The notes under the pieces: generated by a model
Seen by the model: the letters and a program-made list of their open reading frames with translations, nothing else
Told to the model about the DNA's origin: nothing
The model's database searches: none
Shown: in pieces, positions 44,901-56,853 of the stretch
Layout: every line of letters starts with the position of its first letter
Position numbering within the stretch: position 1 is the stretch's first letter
Translations under genes and position numbers: made by a program
Assembly (NCBI GenBank): GCA_000708835.1
Contig: DF237399.1
Span: 1 to 64,000 of the forward strand
Direction of reading: 5' to 3'
Source: Klebsormidium nitens
Lineage: Eukaryota > Streptophyta > Klebsormidiophyceae > Klebsormidiales > Klebsormidiaceae
Length of the DNA stretch: 64,000 nucleotides

Positions 44901-46152
44901 TATCTTTAATCGAAGCTGGTGAATTCTGAGATGCTGATTTAGAGCTGCCGGACAGTCGGACACTGGTTTCAACAAAGTGGATCCAAGTACTCTAAGAGAT
45001 TGGTCAGGCGGCCGTAAACACGTACCTGCCAGTAGGTCGGAGCTATCTTTTTGGTTACGCTGAGCCACAACTGCAGGAGAACAAGCGCCGGTATAAGAGC
45101 AGCCCTCAGCTTGTAACCAGAACCACAGGTCGAGAACCACACTTAGCATTGAAGTGCCCCTTCCAACCATGAACACATCTCAAAGCAAGTAACTTCAAAG
45201 CAGACTTGTAGCAGGTGAATTCTGCACACTGATAGCATTTGCAGTGACATGTACTCACCATTGAATACCCGAATGTATTCAAGACGGCACCTATCAGAAT
45301 GATTGCCCATGGTGGTAGAAGGTTGTACAAAACTCCACTAAGAAGGCCAACGTTACCCCCAATGTCTTTGGCTGCACAGCGTTGAATCAGTAGATTCTTT
45401 CATCTGTCAAGGTGTTGCTACTTTGAAAAGGATATGGTCGGCACAACCGAGGACCTCGATGTGACATATAGTGACTCTCAGACTCCGCATATGGTCCAGG
45501 AGTCAGTTGGTTGATTGGCAGCCTGCAACTTGATCACTTGGCTTCTGCTGACTCTCTCGTTGAGCTTTCTTTCAGCAGCAGATTCGAGCAAATGGCCATA
45601 GCCCCTTATGGATCCATCTCTTCATCAACTGCTAGTTTCATCTCAACCACTCAATCTCTCAGATGGCTGTTGATAATAATGGAACAGTAAGGCTTGGTTG
45701 GGAAGATCTCGTACCTGTCCCCAGTCCATCAATCTCCTCTTGATTGTAATGCAGCTTGTGCTTTATACTCCCAGAGTACAAAGAGAAGACATAAGATATG
45801 CCACCACATGCCTGCACAAGCGATTGCACTGTACTCACAGGCACGCCCTATGCTGCTGCCGTACTACAAACCATAAGCAGAAACTTCCAATGTTTATAAA
45901 GGAACTGCACAAAAGTTTGAGCTACTGCATGCCACAGGAAAAAAAGGTGATGCCACCATGCTGTTCTCAGAGTGCCAACGCACCCAATAGTCTGAAGCAG
46001 TGTCTATTATTGACGTACTCTGGAAACTTACTTCAATTGATCATGCTTTATAGCTCTTCACTTGGTCGAATCGATCGACAACTCACCTGTATCCACATCC
46101 CTACAACCAGGCCGAGCCACTTGTCCTCCCAGACCTCTTGCAACCACCCCAT
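38994..46152 (-). CDS. NFD4/nodulin-like major facilitator superfamily protein
   Basis: Fourteen exons on the minus strand (46152-46087, 45811-45715, 45371-45259, 45070-45026, 44800-44733, 44519-44435, 43986-43828, 43511-43461, 43118-43035, 42316-42075, 41705-41553, 41124-40888, 40107-39826, 39015-38994) join in phase to 567 residues, typical for this plant family. Members are polytopic proteins with about 12 membrane helices; substrates are mostly unknown. Diagnostic segments: WLGLVVGMWIQACGGISYVFSLY split over exons 1-2, LGTAKDIGGNVGLLSG, PPWAIILIGAVLNTFGYS, APTYWQ, GTNGSTWFNTAVLVT, KNFPTDRGVVVGLL, EEYWLLFIAMG, SEQYVKHRAVPRP, GLSHGAHWSIM, LFGLEHFGG and YFYDKEIA. A polar loop (exon 10) separates the halves. 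The terminal exon is only 22 nt (SDVRVD then stop). Intron 13 is an in-frame open array, so a longer isoform is possible. Confidence 0.9.
39236..39825 (-). repeat. Tandem copies of NFD4-like exon 13 end plus donor, period 159 nt
   Basis: The exon 13 end encoding VRLTRQVYWDMHKQHRQR (low end 39826) recurs at about 39665-39728 and 39507-39568, each exactly 53 codons apart and in the same frame. Weaker units lie near 39355-39415 and 39236-39285. The intron between copies is also shared (SLLDLLC upstream of each copy). The donor after the first copy is changed to gcacga; the second has gtgtga. Confidence 0.9.
40224..40296 (-). repeat. Decayed copy of acceptor plus NFD4-like exon 13 start
   Basis: On the minus strand, cttccag followed by CATCTCGTCC and later CTCGTGGG and TACGACAAGGA repeats the start of exon 13 (40107 downwards), 183 nt upstream. 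An indel shifts the frame relative to the real exon. So exon 13 has edge copies on both sides. Confidence 0.8.
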
Positions 46153-47905
46153 TGTTACTCAAACTCAGAGGCAGCCACAACTGTCTACTCCTCGATAGGC
46201 TTCTCAGTGGGTTTCAAAGACTGCCAATCAAGGTGTCCTCTCATGCTGTCAGAAGGCGCCACCTATAGTTGCTTGGATGACTACACTCATTGAGCGGGCG
46301 GCTCATTGCACTGGAGGATGGGAGCATGGGATGCCACCACTCCGTGTTGATATGCAATTGAGTTGGTCTTGCAAGCCTTCAAATCAGTTGAAATCCATAA
46401 AGATCTAACTGTTTTGCACTTTTGCCTTCCCTCCACTGTTTGTTGAACTCATTGAAAACCAGCTTTCAAAAGAAGTTGGATTCCCCACAGCACTTGTCGA
46501 AAGGTCTCGTTGAAACAGCTTGGCGGTTGATATTTCAGACTCTGTGTGGCAGGTGCACAACTATCACTTGGAGGCCATCAGTGTGGCTTTCACATTTTGT
46601 TCACAACTCAAATGCCCCTCCAACGGATGCTCATGCTGAAGCTACTTGAAAAAGTCCAGATCTTCAAAGAGACGATCTGCTGATCCAGCTGACATTCAGA
46701 CTTGGACTATTGGCTCTTGGAATGCTGCCTTGAGAACAGAGTAGACTGCCCTCTGAAGCTGGCAACTTCCCGCTGCCCCGCTTTGGTATTTTGGGGGTGG
46801 ACTCGGCGCTTTGCTTGGGGGCGGAATGCTCTCGCTATGCAAGTGAAAGGTGCAACCGAATCCCAGCACCGAGCTGCACCGCATTTGCCACCAACAATGG
46901 TGCACGGGACGTTGCTGCACCGAGGCAGAGCCTTGGATAAAAGAAGCCTTGCAGAAGCTGCACCGTGAAGAGCTGAAGATGTGCAGATTGCATGTCCAGC
47001 GATTGCCCAGCTAGCAGGTGTACCGTGACGGTGTAGCCGCACTCTCTCACTCCTTGCAAGGAGCATAGCCATGAATGACGTTCAACAAAATGGAAAATGG
47101 CGCACTGTCGACATAATTTACCTTCCTTGAGACTTGAGTGACTGACGGGAGTTCTCGAATGAGGCCACGTGTTCTGGTTCTATCGATCCACATGCTCCAG
47201 ATCAACGGCCAGGATCTTTTAAGCAGTCCTAGCAGCATTTGGAGAGTGTGTTAACACCAGCTTGAGAATTCCTTATTGCCCGAATTTGCGCGCTGTCTCG
47301 CCAATTGCTTACGTCATAATTGCTGACAGCCGGCCACGGTGGAAATTCGCATATACGTCCTAAGCAGACACTACCGCAATTTGTAACATCCACGGTAATT
47401 TGGCTGTTTTCGACGACACTTACAGAACATTTCCAAGACTTGCCATCACACCAGATTCGTTGCAAATCAGGATGTCTTTGCTGCAATATTGCTGCAACTC
47501 CGCTGCAATTTGCAAACGGCAGGACTTGAGAAATAGAGAGAAGCACAAGTTGAACACAACTGTACACTGTACAGGTGTCAGCGGCTGAGCTGGCTGGGGC
47601 TCCAGCTTCAAGGTTGCTGATCTGGCGCGAGGCAGCCGTGGGCAGTGGCGCAAAGGCACCATTGCCGCTGGCACCTTCGTTGGAGAGGCGCACCAGTTTC
47701 TTCCGGGGTGGCAGAAGAGCAAAGCTGGTGGTGGTTCCTCAGAGTTGATCTTGCATGGGAGAAGATTCCATCAAGGGTGCCACTGGTTGTCGAGGCTTGA
47801 AAATCGCACGTGTCAGTGTTGTGGACGACGTGCTGGTACAGCTTTTGAATCCGAACTGACACTTCGTGTTGGTGTTTCCCTTGAAGCGCCCCAACCGAAT
47901 TTGAG
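46153..47905. promoter_or_regulatory. Divergent intergenic region (NFD4-like / AAPT)
   Basis: This 1.75-kb gap lies between the start codons of two genes transcribed away from each other. No exon could be joined to either, and no specific promoter element was assigned. Open frames in it lack domains. Confidence 0.45.
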
Positions 47906-50900
47906 ATGCCTTACATAGGCAGACATGGGTTGGAAACCCTGAAGCGGTACAAATACAGTGGTGTCGATAATTCCCCTCTGGCGAAGTATGTTTTCCAACC
48001 CTTTTGGCGGAAATTCGTCCTCCTTTTCCCAACGTGGTATGCGTAAGTTGCCCAACCCACAAGTTCAACCAGATTCTATTCTACCTTCTGCTTATTGCAA
48101 ATCATGTCTCCTTGTCTCATTGGAATCCTTTTTCTCGACGAATTAGCTCGCCCTATTTGATGCTTCTGGATCTGTTTAAAGAGCCTCTGTGTCATTTGAC
48201 TGCTCCTATCGTGTGGCTATGATGTTGACCACTACAGGTGCGCAATGAGTGAGTGGTGTAGTGATTTCTGAAAAACTGCTGCTCAGCTGCAACTATGTAC
48301 TGACTATTTTCTTTGTTGTCTTGCATCGTCTTTCTCCAGACCAAACCTGGTAAGTGCTGACAGCAGATCTCTGCTGTGGAGTGATTGGTGCAATGTCCCT
48401 GTTGTTGTCCAGTGCACTGCCTTGTTAGATCCATTCATTTCATGTGCATCAAGTGACGCATTTCGCTGCTGCTCCCTTCAGCTTTTCAAGTGACCTCCTC
48501 TATTGTTTGTGCAGATCACCCTGACCGGCTTCTTCTTCATTCTCCTCTCAAGTACAATCAGCTATGTAAGTACCGATCGCTGCTACCGACTTGCCGTCCA
48601 GAGATGATAAGGAAGTCTGGGCCGTCTCAATCCCAGGGGCCCAATGCTTTCTGCTCTGAACTTAGTGTCCTCCTAAGCAGCAGTTATGAGCACTCGGCAG
48701 GTTCTGGTCAAAATGATGTTCCTTTGTCGAGGAGGGGAATCTCCAATGATCCAGTTGCTCTGCTGCTGAGGACATGGAGTATGCATGCATTGCATTGCGC
48801 GAATCCAACGCGAATGCAAAGCAGATTGAAGGGAGTAAAAGAATGAAGACGAACTTTTGCTGTATCTACCGTGAGCAATTAACGGCGACAAAACGAAAGA
48901 TTGGAAGTGGAGTAGCTTGGGGTTTATTCAAAGCTGATTCAACGACATTCTGTTCCCTGCAGTTTTATACCCCATTCCTGGACAACACTTGCCCTTGGTA
49001 CATCTACTTCATCCATGGCCTTCTCCTCTTTCTCTACCAGGTAAAAGCTGATCTGAGATATCATCTGCCCAAGTATTATCCTGTGAAAACTGAAAACTGA
49101 AAACTGAAAGCCAACTGATTAGTTTTGGGAGGACGCTGGACCTTCAGCCCAGATCTTAGTTTCTGTCATTGGGCGTCAAATAGTTTGGTGGACATTTGAT
49201 CAGATGGTTACCGGAAGGAAAATTAGTTCAGCTGGAGCCATGCATTTTGGCGACCGGCTTGAACATTTGTTGCTTAAGGAGGCCGCGTCCTGGAGGGTCT
49301 GGTCAGGTAGTCACACTGTTTGTGAAAACTACAGTCACTCTGCTTTGTAGACTATCAGCACAGTCTCCTGCGACAAAGGGCGGTACTTGTTCTCGTCAGT
49401 CATGTAACCTCGGGGCGCTTCTGCCAGAAGCACTCCGTCTTCAAAACCTGAAAGGTCGTTGTTTCAGCTGACCTGTAATTGCAGTCGTTTTGACGGCCAG
49501 CATCGTGGTCCTTTCTTCAAACATTCGATACTGTTGGTTCAAGTGACCCTCAATGGTTTCGACCATCTCCGAGTGACGCGATTGGCCCCTGTGCTTCCAA
49601 CCATCTCTAAGGCCAGCGTTTTGCCCCTCGCTTGCAGACATTTGACGCTGTTGATGGCAAGCAGGCGCGGCGAACCAATTCCTCGAGTCCGCTCGGGGAG
49701 CTGTTTGACCACGGCTGTGACGCGCTCACAACCTCAGTGAGTGGCGCTCGGAAATCATCCCACCAGTCCGAGTCATCTTCCTCGTCTTCCATCGTTTCGT
49801 TTTGTCCTGTTCTTTAGATACTGATAGCGGCATTGGTGTGATTTGTTGCAAGAACTACGAATTATTAGTTGATGTCTATTCTTTCTGTACTGGAATGCAT
49901 TCATCTCAAAGATTCGACCCTCGATGTCGTCAAAAGTCCGTTGCAAGGAGGCCTTTCCGTTTCGGGTGTACCTTTTGAGAAGTTCGTCGGAAGCTCCTGA
50001 AAGTTGCGACTTTACAACAAACGCCGGCCATGTTTGCTTGACTCTCGTGCATGGGTCAAGGCATGACGCTGGCAACTTTGAACTTCCTAGTGCAGCAGCT
50101 TAGATTCACATGACAAGCGCCTGGCAAGACTTGACAGTCATGAGATTGATTGCACGAACTTACTCCTGTCTTCTTTCATGTGTTCAGTTTGAGACGCTGG
50201 CTCTGGGGTCCACCGTCATGATTGGAAACAAGGTCATGTGGCTCTGGGCAACCGGCGTAGTCCCATTCTACTTCGCCACCTGGGAGCAGTAAGTTGGCTT
50301 TCTGCCCATTCTCTAGTTGCGCCACCTGCTTGTCACGAGCTTACCTGAGAAGCACATTCTAAGGCGTGCTTCCTACACGTTTCAATTGATGGAGCGTTGG
50401 CTGTGAGGAGAAAAGTGCGAATGTTATGTCATAGGGATAGCTTGTATTCAGTGGAGATAAGGAAAAGGTGTTGCACCCTGCATCAGACTCGTGACCCTGA
50501 GGAGTTTGCAAACATACATATAGTCTATCAGATCTCAACGACTAGATTATCTCGTATTGTGTTAAGCAAAGAGTGACCGAATGCCGTTCGAAAATTGCCC
50601 CCTTTGGGAGTGCGATGTGGGACTTCGTCAGATAGCAGTGATTGGCGGCTCCGTGAGAGCTGATTTTGCTACGAATTTAGAAGAATCTGGACAGCCCTTC
50701 TCTGACAGCACTGCCTTTACTTCTGGTTGAGTACGCTCAGTCCGAGCAGAATCATACTGATCCCAATACTTGAAACCAAGTTAGAAACGGGAAACGAGGG
50801 TAGTCCACCTCGTTTCCTTTCACACTTACTCTTATTTCCAATATTCGTGCAACATAGAGCGTTTGGTTATAGTGCCACGTGCCTCTGCAGGTACCACACG

Positions 50901-53900
50901 GGCTGCCTGCTGCTTGGCTTTATGAACGGCCCCACCGAAGGCCTGATGATCATCTACTTCGTGCACTGGATCACCGCCATTTTCGGTGAGTCTCTCAAGA
51001 AGCAATCTGGGGTTTGGGTTTACTGCTGTTCGAAATGGCTTCAACGTACAGCGAACCCCCTGGCAATGGCGCTCTCGAGGGTGGCAACCTGACATCCACA
51101 GCATCAGGAAATTCCGACTATAGTTCGTGGCGACCAGAACGGATTGCTCACCAGGATTCTGGTCGCCGAAGCCTCATAGGTCTGAGGACAACCCGTTCAG
51201 CACTCCACTACTCTTTTTGCAAGCGTTTGGAAGGGAGGGTGTATTGTGCTCCCGAGCCCATCGCTCCGCTGACGTCCTTCCATATTGTGCCGTTCATTCT
51301 ATCGCGGTAGTCGGGAGTCCAGCCTTGCTCGTTTCTGTGGCCTGAGCGTGCTCATATCCCTTCCCGATTGCGATGGAAAGAGAGCGTGGGCGCCCAAATG
51401 GTTTGCCGTTCGGCGACGCGAAAAACTGTATCTTAAACCTTGTCGTCGCCTTGACTGTCCTTTGTTCATGCGCGCCGGCTGTTCGCATCGCACAAGGATG
51501 AACCTTTCTCGGAACATCAATCCATCCGGTGCAGTTGCATCCCGCCACGCCCTTAACGGTTTCGAGTCCTGTAACCCAGATTCAACAGCTGATGTAACTC
51601 ACACAGCGAGTAATTGACGGGAGTCTCCGGTGCAGGTCCTGAGAGGTGGCTTCTGGACTTCAGGACAGTGTTGGGGCTGCCCTCCGATCTGCTGATCGAC
51701 CTTGTTCCAGGTGAGCCGAAAGCTGCGTCTTAGACCGGGAATGTATCGATTCATCGAGCTAGTCGTTTGAGGGACTGGATCCTCTGAGGTTCGTTGGTTT
51801 GGGTAGGTAGAGCGAATCAGTCGGATTCTGAGACCAACTCTAGGTCCTCAGCTCGCTACTCCTGCAGTTCGTTTTGTCGAAGGATTGGATATGTAAATAA
51901 TGCAGGGGCATTTAATACTGTCACGGTCGTGAAAGTCAAGCTTGGTTGTCATTGACGCGAGTTTAAGATGGCTAAGAAGAGCCCCCCCGAGTTTTTCTGG
52001 AAGGATGTGGTTATTTTTGCCGAGCTAATCTCCTTGGTGATTCTTGATTCTAGTTCACCCCCACTAATGTATAAATCTTTTCTCTTCGAAAAGATTGGAA
52101 CCCCCTGCTGGCGCCAGTCTTTCAAGGACCCCGAGTCTTTTCCTTGTGTACGAAATCGTTATTGGCCTGGGAGGCATTGACGTCTGAAGTCCGTTCGTTA
52201 TACCTCACCCCGTTTCCTTGAGCCCTCTGCTCCTCAGGGCTGCTTGGATTCCACATCACCAGTATTGTAAAGTTTTTTTTTGGGAACTTCTTAGTCCTGC
52301 AGGAGAAACAATCCTTCTGCAAAAAGGGAGAGCCTTATAATGAAAGCGGTTCGTCGCCATGGCAGGATGTTGACGCGTCTGTGTTTGCTTTTGCAGAGCT
52401 GTGCCTGCGGGACCTGTGCCTGTTCTCGATGCTCTTTGTTGGAGTTGCCGTCACGGTCTCAATCAAGTGAGCTCCCTCCTGTCCACTTCGAGCCTCCTTT
52501 CCGTTCAGTCTGCTCATCTCTTTCTTAAGGGCTCTTTCAGTCAATCATGCGCTCAATCACAGCTCGTTTCGAACAATGTCCGCTCGTTGATCTCATTTTC
52601 TTGTCTATTTTACTCGTTAGCGGGCTGGTTGATACGATGTGCTTTCAGAAGGTGGCAGGTTGCTTGCATGATAGTACGATAAGCTACTTCGGGTTTGAGC
52701 CCATGTGTTCGAGTTTGCGGAGTAAGCCCGACGAAGAGGATCTTTTTTCCTTTCCCTAAGCTACTTGCTCTGAAAAGCTTTAGAGTTTGCTTTTACCGAA
52801 ACGATTGGGAAGTTGTTAGCGTGGCAGGTTAACCTAATTTGATGACAAGAAGGTTCTACAGTGCTACGGCGACGTGATCATTCCACGAATCGACCAGTTC
52901 ATCGAAGCGGACCCTAACTCGATCATCTTCCCTCCAAAGTGGATCCTCAGAGCCCAGACTTGTTGAAACCTGGAAATGGTGTCCTTAATAACGCTATTTC
53001 GAAAGACGAAACAGCCCTGCGCAACCATTTGGGTTCCTTGTTGGGCGGACACCGTTGGCACAGACACGCCGTTCATTTTTTCCAAAAGCAGCTCTGGGTC
53101 AAATCATTCTTGACTCTGACTCTGATCCTTGAGCTTTTCTTCCCCAGCATCGTGAACGTGCACAAGGCCGTGAAGGAGAAGGGCGGCAGTTTAGTGGAAG
53201 CGTGGCTCCAAGTCATCCCCTTCCTCTCCCTGCTCGCAATGCTCTTGATCTGGTGAGTGTCCTGGACTTTCGCCTCCTAATCGTTCCCGCCGAAAATAGA
53301 ATAGAATGAAGTGAGGGGCGCTAGCCCCACTAACAAACCTGTTTAAGGGGAGTGCAATGCAATGGGGGGGCGCTAGCCCCACTTATGAAATCACTGATGG
53401 GGCTATTGCCCCCTGCTTCGCTCCAATCCCTTTCGGGGAGCGGCGGTTCGCTCCCGGGAAGGAGTGGAATCGCATAGCTACGGGCGATCACCTAAATTTG
53501 ATGAAAAAACCCACTTTCTTCAGAAAATTAGGTCCTATTGACTCTCAAACTACTTCGGTTGATAGTCAATTCCCAGGTTAAGAACACTTTGTGAATGCTT
53601 CTTCTACCATGGCGTCCTGAGACTGCGTGCTTTTGCAAGCTACTAGTATACCAAAACAACGGCCATCTGCAGCGAATCTCCACCTACTCAAGGAGCTGGT
53701 CATGCTCTTCGATGGCGGAACCGTTTGAGGTTTTGATCTGCTTGTGTCAGAGCCGGAGCTCCTACTCCTAAGCGCATGGATTTGAATTTGAATTCTTGGA
53801 ACTTTGTTCACAGCCCTTGCTTCTATCTGCCGAAGGGCTGCCTTCCTTTGTTAGGGGCCTCAAGTAAACCTCAGGTTCGTCGTGAGACACCGTATTTTCA

Positions 53901-56853
53901 CTTAGCTTCGGCCAGAGCTACGGTACTTTGCTTTTTCTCATTCCGTCTATGTCGCTTCTTGCAGGGCCAAGCTTTCCCCTTCCGACTTGGTCAGGACTCA
54001 CCCTTTCCTCTTCATCATCGGTAGCGGGTTCGTCTTCGGGTTCTTGGTGGTAAGTTCAGGCGACGCTTCCCCTCTGCTTCGTGTTTAAACATCAAACTTT
54101 AGAAATAATTTTTGAAGCTGTGCTACCTCTCGTGAAGAAGCAATACCTTCCTTCCTGAAGATCGAAAGCGTCTAATCCGTTCTATGAATCCTTGTGAATT
54201 GCTTTAGCCAGTCTTAAAGAGGATCGTAAAGTCTGTGCATCAAGGCTCCATAGAGGCATCGGATCCTATAGAGGTTGCGAAGATGAGTCAAGAAATGCTT
54301 TGAACCAGAAGTAAAGCAAAGCTTGAAACCCAGAGGCTTGCCCGCTCCGCCCCCATATACACCCGAATAGTGATCCCCGCATCCCTGGTGATTTTGCAAT
54401 TCCCTGGTTGTGTTGAGAGAATATTTCTTATGGAGAGTATGTGTGGAGACACGGACTGCAGAAGGGGGGAATGCTATGCCCTTTGAGCCCTTATGCGAAA
54501 GCCTCTGTTCACATTACACGTCATACATGGAACCCAATCGAACTCGTAGACTCTTAAAGGAGGCCTACCCTTGCGCTGCGCCGAGTTCTTGCAGATTTTG
54601 TACTGGACGCTAAAGCATGAGGGGTGTTCCGAACAAAAGCAAGCGGCGACGTACATGCTGATAACCTGCGTTTCGAATCTTTGCAGGGCCGCATGATTCT
54701 GGCGCATTTAGCAGACGAGCCCAAAGGTATCAAGACGCATATGAGTACGGTGAGTCGACTTTGGCGGGATGCTTTTTAAAACGCCGCGACTCCAAGGCGT
54801 TCTGCACTGTGCGCGTAGATCATAATACCATTAGGTTCTGATTCTGCACGTCAGACCCCCTCAGATTTTCGGTCTGCGATGATTTAGAATGCTTGGAAGC
54901 CTCTGTCACTGTAAAGATCAGGATTCGTTGCAGAATCGGGTATATGTGAAAGCGAAATGTCTGCTGAGCACTTTTAACAAACAAACTATGGTTTTTTTAC
55001 GCGGTCGACAGTCTGTAGTCAATCTGTCACACAGCAGTGAACTTGCGGCGTTGGAAAAAGATTGAGCTGCGCCTGGAGTACAATCCGAAGATTGCGTATC
55101 TACTCTGGTGGCGCTTTTTGCGGGAGTCAGGTGCAATTTGAGCGGGAGGTGTCTGAGCGAATGTTTCTCCGTGCAGGCCATGCTCTTCATTCCCCTAGGT
55201 ATAGCCAACGCGCTTACTGCACAGCTCTTCGACGGGTGAGATTTTGATTTTCACTCTCTTTTTCTCTACAAGATTATCTTAGTCGACCCCTTTGTCTTCT
55301 TGTACAAATTATGCGCTTCCCTTAAACCTGTTCGGATGCGGAAGCCCTTCGCTATCGGTATCAAAGTCGTCCGGAAAGTCGTCCATCTTCCGCACGCAAT
55401 TTTGGACCCTTTGCACGTACCCTCCCTTCCTTCTCTTTCCATCTTGCACCGACCGTTTTCGCCAGAAGAAAAGCACTCTTTAGAATAGACGTGTTTTAGA
55501 TGTGATTGGCTTCGACACCGAGGTCTAGCCCCCTACGAGCTTTCTAAACACCTCGTCCCCATCCTGTTTTCCGGTCTCGTCCTATTCAGCTCTTCGAAGT
55601 CCGCTCCCTCTGCGTCGCTCCTTATCAGCAAGAACTCGTTGTCGCGCCTACTTTACTTTCTCACCCGCTACTTTCTCACCCGTCTTGAGTGCGCTCACCA
55701 TCTTTTGTCCGTTTGGGGTCCCCTTCCTACCGGGTTGGCTTCCGCTTTTAAACTTTCACCACCAATTACTAGTTGTTGTGCCCTCTGCCGTGAGGCCAGC
55801 TAGAAAAGCATCCCCCCCTTTCCGTGTCCCCGTCCCCCCTTTTCTGTCCGTAGCCCCCCCCCTTCTTCTCAGTACCCCGGTGCTGGTCAAGACCCTTAAT
55901 GGAACCGCTCTTTGCTTCTGCAGGCAGCCAATCATCCCCGAGTACTGGATGCTGATAGCTTACAACGTCTGGAGTGGTGAGTTTTGAGACCACTTGCCTC
56001 TCTCTTACGGAAACGGCTGTCAGAGATTCTGCACGAGTTTTGCAACTGGAAAGTGCGAGAACTCGCCATGTCGACCTCGCAAACAGTCGCCAGAGCGTTC
56101 AGCTGCGATCGCGAAGAGGTTTGCTTTCCGCAGTTTAGCTGCTGTGAGAGGAGCGCAGACATTGTCAACGGTTGCCGCTGTTCACATGTTGATTTTGTAG
56201 GAAAGCTTTGTCCCTTATAGCGGGCGACTGGTTGAGGAGCAAGATTTTGCATGCAAAGTCTTGAGTATTTCAGTGCCCCATGTATGGTTCCTAAGTGCCG
56301 TTCCCCGCCTGATTGCCTGCGTTCTTTCTCTTGTGTCCAGCTGGTCTCTACTTCTATTTTGTGAGCAACGTAATCGTGGAGATTCAACAAGCCCTGGGGA
56401 TATCGGCCTTCAAGTAAGCTCGATTTCGGCTCTCACTTCGAACTGCTGACGTCACTGTCGAAATGCGCACTGCTGACTCAATGGACGAGCATGCCGTCAT
56501 GGTCTTGGTCTGCCAGGAGTGTCGTGTTTTGATCCTTGGAACTTGATCGTCATTTTAGAGTCTTGCTTCACTACTGCGCCGTCTTTGTTTTCACGTAGTG
56601 CGAAAGTTTTGGGGATGCTCGACTACGATGACTTTGTTGGGACTAACATGCGTTGAAGGTTGAACGTAAGCAAATCGCTTTGTTTATGATGGCTCTCTGG
56701 TAAATGGAGAACCAGTTTGTAAGGATGTTGTCCTGACGGTCCAGAAGGATGGACCATCTGGACGTACGGTCAAATTTGGTAACGTGTGAAATTGATTACT
56801 GTCTGTTTGTCTATCTGGACAGGATCAAGAGGCAACCCGAGAAGGCAAGTTGA
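47906..56853 (+). CDS. AAPT1: Aminoalcoholphosphotransferase (CDP-choline/CDP-ethanolamine:diacylglycerol)
   Basis: Sixteen exons (47906-48042, 48340-48349, 48515-48565, 48963-49040, 49638-49736, 50188-50288, 50891-50985, 51636-51710, 52397-52466, 53148-53252, 53965-54049, 54687-54749, 55177-55235, 55924-55976, 56341-56413, 56823-56853) join in phase to 394 residues; Arabidopsis AAPT1 is 389. The enzyme makes phosphatidylcholine and phosphatidylethanolamine in the ER by the Kennedy pathway. The CDP-alcohol phosphotransferase motif DGX2ARX8GX3DX3D is complete (Asp98 to Asp120). Other family strings: [20 protein letters not shown] at the start, [43 protein letters not shown] and [10 protein letters not shown] near the end. 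Multiple hydrophobic segments fit a polytopic membrane protein. Exon 2 is a 10-nt microexon (A-PNL), required to keep frame and the family sequence. Confidence 0.95.
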
